This document shows, piece after piece, positions 8,288 through 8,997 of a stretch of DNA of 8,997 nt; the first letter of the stretch is position 1; each line of letters begins with the position of its first letter. Made by a program: the position numbers and the translations under genes. The DNA is from Boseongicola sp. SB0675_bin_26 (GTDB lineage Bacteria > Pseudomonadota > Alphaproteobacteria > Rhodobacterales > Rhodobacteraceae), in assembly GCA_009843725.1 (NCBI GenBank), contig VYCX01000207.1, forward strand, positions 1 to 8,997. The letters are read 5' to 3'. The notes below the pieces were generated by a model. It saw only the letters and a program-made list of their open reading frames with translations, did not search any database and had not been told where the DNA came from.

Positions 8288-8304
8288 AAGGAGGCGATAC
8301 CTTG
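8288..8304 (+). promoter_or_regulatory. Strong ribosome binding site before a TTG start, overlapping an upstream-frame stop
   Basis: AAGGAGG at 8288-8294 is nearly a perfect Shine-Dalgarno and sits 7 bases before TTG 8302-8304. The TTG overlaps a TGA in another frame (TTGA at 8302-8305), the arrangement seen in translationally coupled genes. That upstream frame is open only from TAG 8198-8200, has no ATG, and no recognisable product, so coupling is doubtful; the ribosome binding site itself is convincing. Confidence 0.75.
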
Positions 8305-8523
8305 ACTGACTGGACGAATTGCCCGGTCGTGGAACGCGATTTCCGCAAGATCAGTGGCGACTGGGCCTTCGAGGGAACCCGGGTGCCGGCAAGCGCCCTG
8401 TTCGAGAATCTGGAGAGCGGGGCCACCGTGAAGGAACTTCTCGAGTGGTGCCCTGAGGTCAGGAATTGGCAGGTGACCGCGGTCCTGAAGCACGTGGCCG
8501 AATTCCTCAGGACGGACGCCTGA
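8302..8523 (+). CDS. DUF433 family antitoxin-like protein
   Basis: A 73-residue protein matching the DUF433 pattern: an EGTRVPASALFENLESGATV core (residues 24-43), then ELLEWCPEV and a C-terminal helix AVLKHVAEFL. DUF433 proteins are small helix-turn-helix-type proteins usually encoded directly before a DUF5615/PIN-like protein, where they act as presumed antitoxins and autorepressors. The size is normal for the compact form of the family, and the frame looks intact. The TTG start is supported by the strong AAGGAGG site upstream. A toxin-like reading frame begins two bases after the TGA stop, the expected operon order, but that partner appears broken, so this may be an orphan antitoxin. No promoter or operator could be identified in the 187 bases upstream. 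Family assignment rests on motif recall and not on a search. Confidence 0.82.
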   Translation: MTDWTNCPVVERDFRKISGDWAFEGTRVPASALFENLESGATVKELLEWCPEVRNWQVTAVLKHVAEFLRTDA

Positions 8524-8525
8524 GC

Positions 8526-8690
8526 GTGAAATTCCCAATTTGCAGTCGGACTACGGAACCACTTCGACGGCATCTCGAGGAGCATTCCATGGATCGTTGC
8601 GCGGAGAGGGGATGGGAGTTGCTCGAGAACGGGAATCCGGTCCGTCAGGATGACGTGGCATGCCGCTTCCGAGATGGCAGAGTTCATTGA
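8526..8690 (+). pseudogene. Truncated DUF5615/PIN-like toxin remnant
   Basis: A 54-codon frame from GTG 8526 to TGA 8688-8690, beginning two bases after the DUF433 stop. Its middle reads EPLRRHLEEH (residues 11-20) and then ERGWELLENG (26-35), which resembles the N-terminal third of DUF5615/PIN-like toxins that pair with DUF433 antitoxins. Such proteins normally run to roughly 110-120 residues, start with a hydrophobic strand carrying an acidic catalytic residue (for example FLIDE-like), and have a later TxD motif. Here the first strand reads KFPICSRT with no acid, and the C-terminal half, including any TxD, is missing. After about position 8655 the sequence no longer resembles the family and the adjacent frame becomes a helicase tail. 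I infer a deletion or recombination scar that inactivated the toxin. It could instead be an unrelated small protein. Confidence 0.5.
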
Positions 8691-8997
8691 CGTGGGAGGG
8701 TTGACACCCGGCTCCGTGACAGTTTTGGCGCCAGTCGATTTTACGGAGTCCTCCATATCCATCATGCCTCACGATGCTGATAGTCGTGTGCGTCCGCTGG
8801 ACGAGTATTCGATACGGGAGATGCCCAAAGACAAGGTCGGATTCGCGAAGATTGAGGATTTCAAGGGGCTTGAGAACGAGGCGATCATTGTCGTCGACCT
8901 GCCGCCCCCAAGCAAGAACGGCGAGAATCGAGCCGAGCATTACGTGGCGATGAGCCGGACGCGATCCGTGTTGTCCTTGATTTTTTGTGGAGTGTAA
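8650..8997 (+). pseudogene. C-terminal fragment of a UvrD-like (SF1) helicase
   Basis: A 115-codon frame (ATG 8650 to TAA 8995-8997) with only the end of an SF1 helicase. GLTPGSVTVLAPVDF (residues 18-32) resembles the strand before the 2A lobe's inserted loop, FAKIEDFKGLENEAIIVVDL (66-85) corresponds to motif V, and HYVAMSRTRSVLSLI (98-112) to motif VI with its arginine finger. Walker A, Walker B and motifs III-IV are absent: upstream in the same frame are only about 40 more codons to a stop at 8527, with no helicase similarity and overlapping the toxin remnant. It is therefore probably the 3' remnant of a larger gene whose 5' part was lost, joined near 8650-8690 to the toxin remnant. It is not a duplicate of the preceding fusion, whose motif VI reads YYVAMTRARRSLALL. 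No ribosome binding site of quality precedes ATG 8650, so expression is doubtful. Confidence 0.6.

Noticed and set aside
8551..8940. Antisense 129-codon frame and neighbouring antisense frames over the antitoxin and helicase-tail region
   Set aside because: The plus-strand DUF433 and SF1 motif V/VI signals explain the sequence; the antisense products show no motifs.
1..8997. CRISPR array, tRNA, insertion sequence ends or long direct repeats
   Set aside because: Looked for by eye on both strands; no regularly spaced repeats, cloverleaf or transposase signatures were seen, though short imperfect repeats could be missed without computation.

Overview
The window is a GC-rich (roughly 60% by eye) bacterial stretch in which every supportable gene lies on the + strand. 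Codon use and the gene families fit a Pseudomonadota-type chromosome or genomic island, but there is no rRNA, tRNA or housekeeping marker to fix the taxon. I see no transposase, integrase, phage structural gene, tRNA or CRISPR array. The ends of the window carry remnants of genes, which points to an accessory region.

Layout. (1) Positions 2-2590 hold a SNF2-family (Swi2/Snf2, SF2) DNA-dependent ATPase. Its frame runs off the left edge and shows the second half of a SWIM-type zinc finger. (2) Positions 2591-2969 are a 379-base gap with no confident gene. It contains a long stop-free extension in the SNF2 frame and, at its end, a good ribosome binding site. (3) Positions 2970-8114 encode a 1714-residue protein built from three enzymes: an N-terminal DEDD-type 3'-5' exonuclease domain, a RecQ-like SF2 helicase and a UvrD/Rep-like SF1A helicase, with a cysteine cluster between the first two, a large unassigned linker and an unassigned C-terminal domain. 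(4) Positions 8115-8301 are a short spacer. (5) Positions 8302-8523 encode a DUF433-type antitoxin. (6) Positions 8526-8690 are what looks like the truncated, catalytically spoiled remnant of its DUF5615/PIN-like toxin partner. (7) Positions 8650-8997 hold only the C-terminal end (motifs V and VI) of another UvrD-like helicase, probably a gene fragment.

How they may work together. The SNF2 ATPase and the exonuclease-RecQ-SF1 fusion are same-strand neighbours and both act on DNA: one would translocate on duplex DNA, the other could unwind and degrade it. A genome-maintenance or anti-mobile-element role is a reasonable inference, but nothing in the window proves it. The antitoxin with a broken toxin and the orphan helicase tail show that the right-hand side has been rearranged. 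The main candidates for novelty are the three-enzyme fusion, its cysteine cluster and substituted exonuclease residue, and its pairing with the SNF2 protein.
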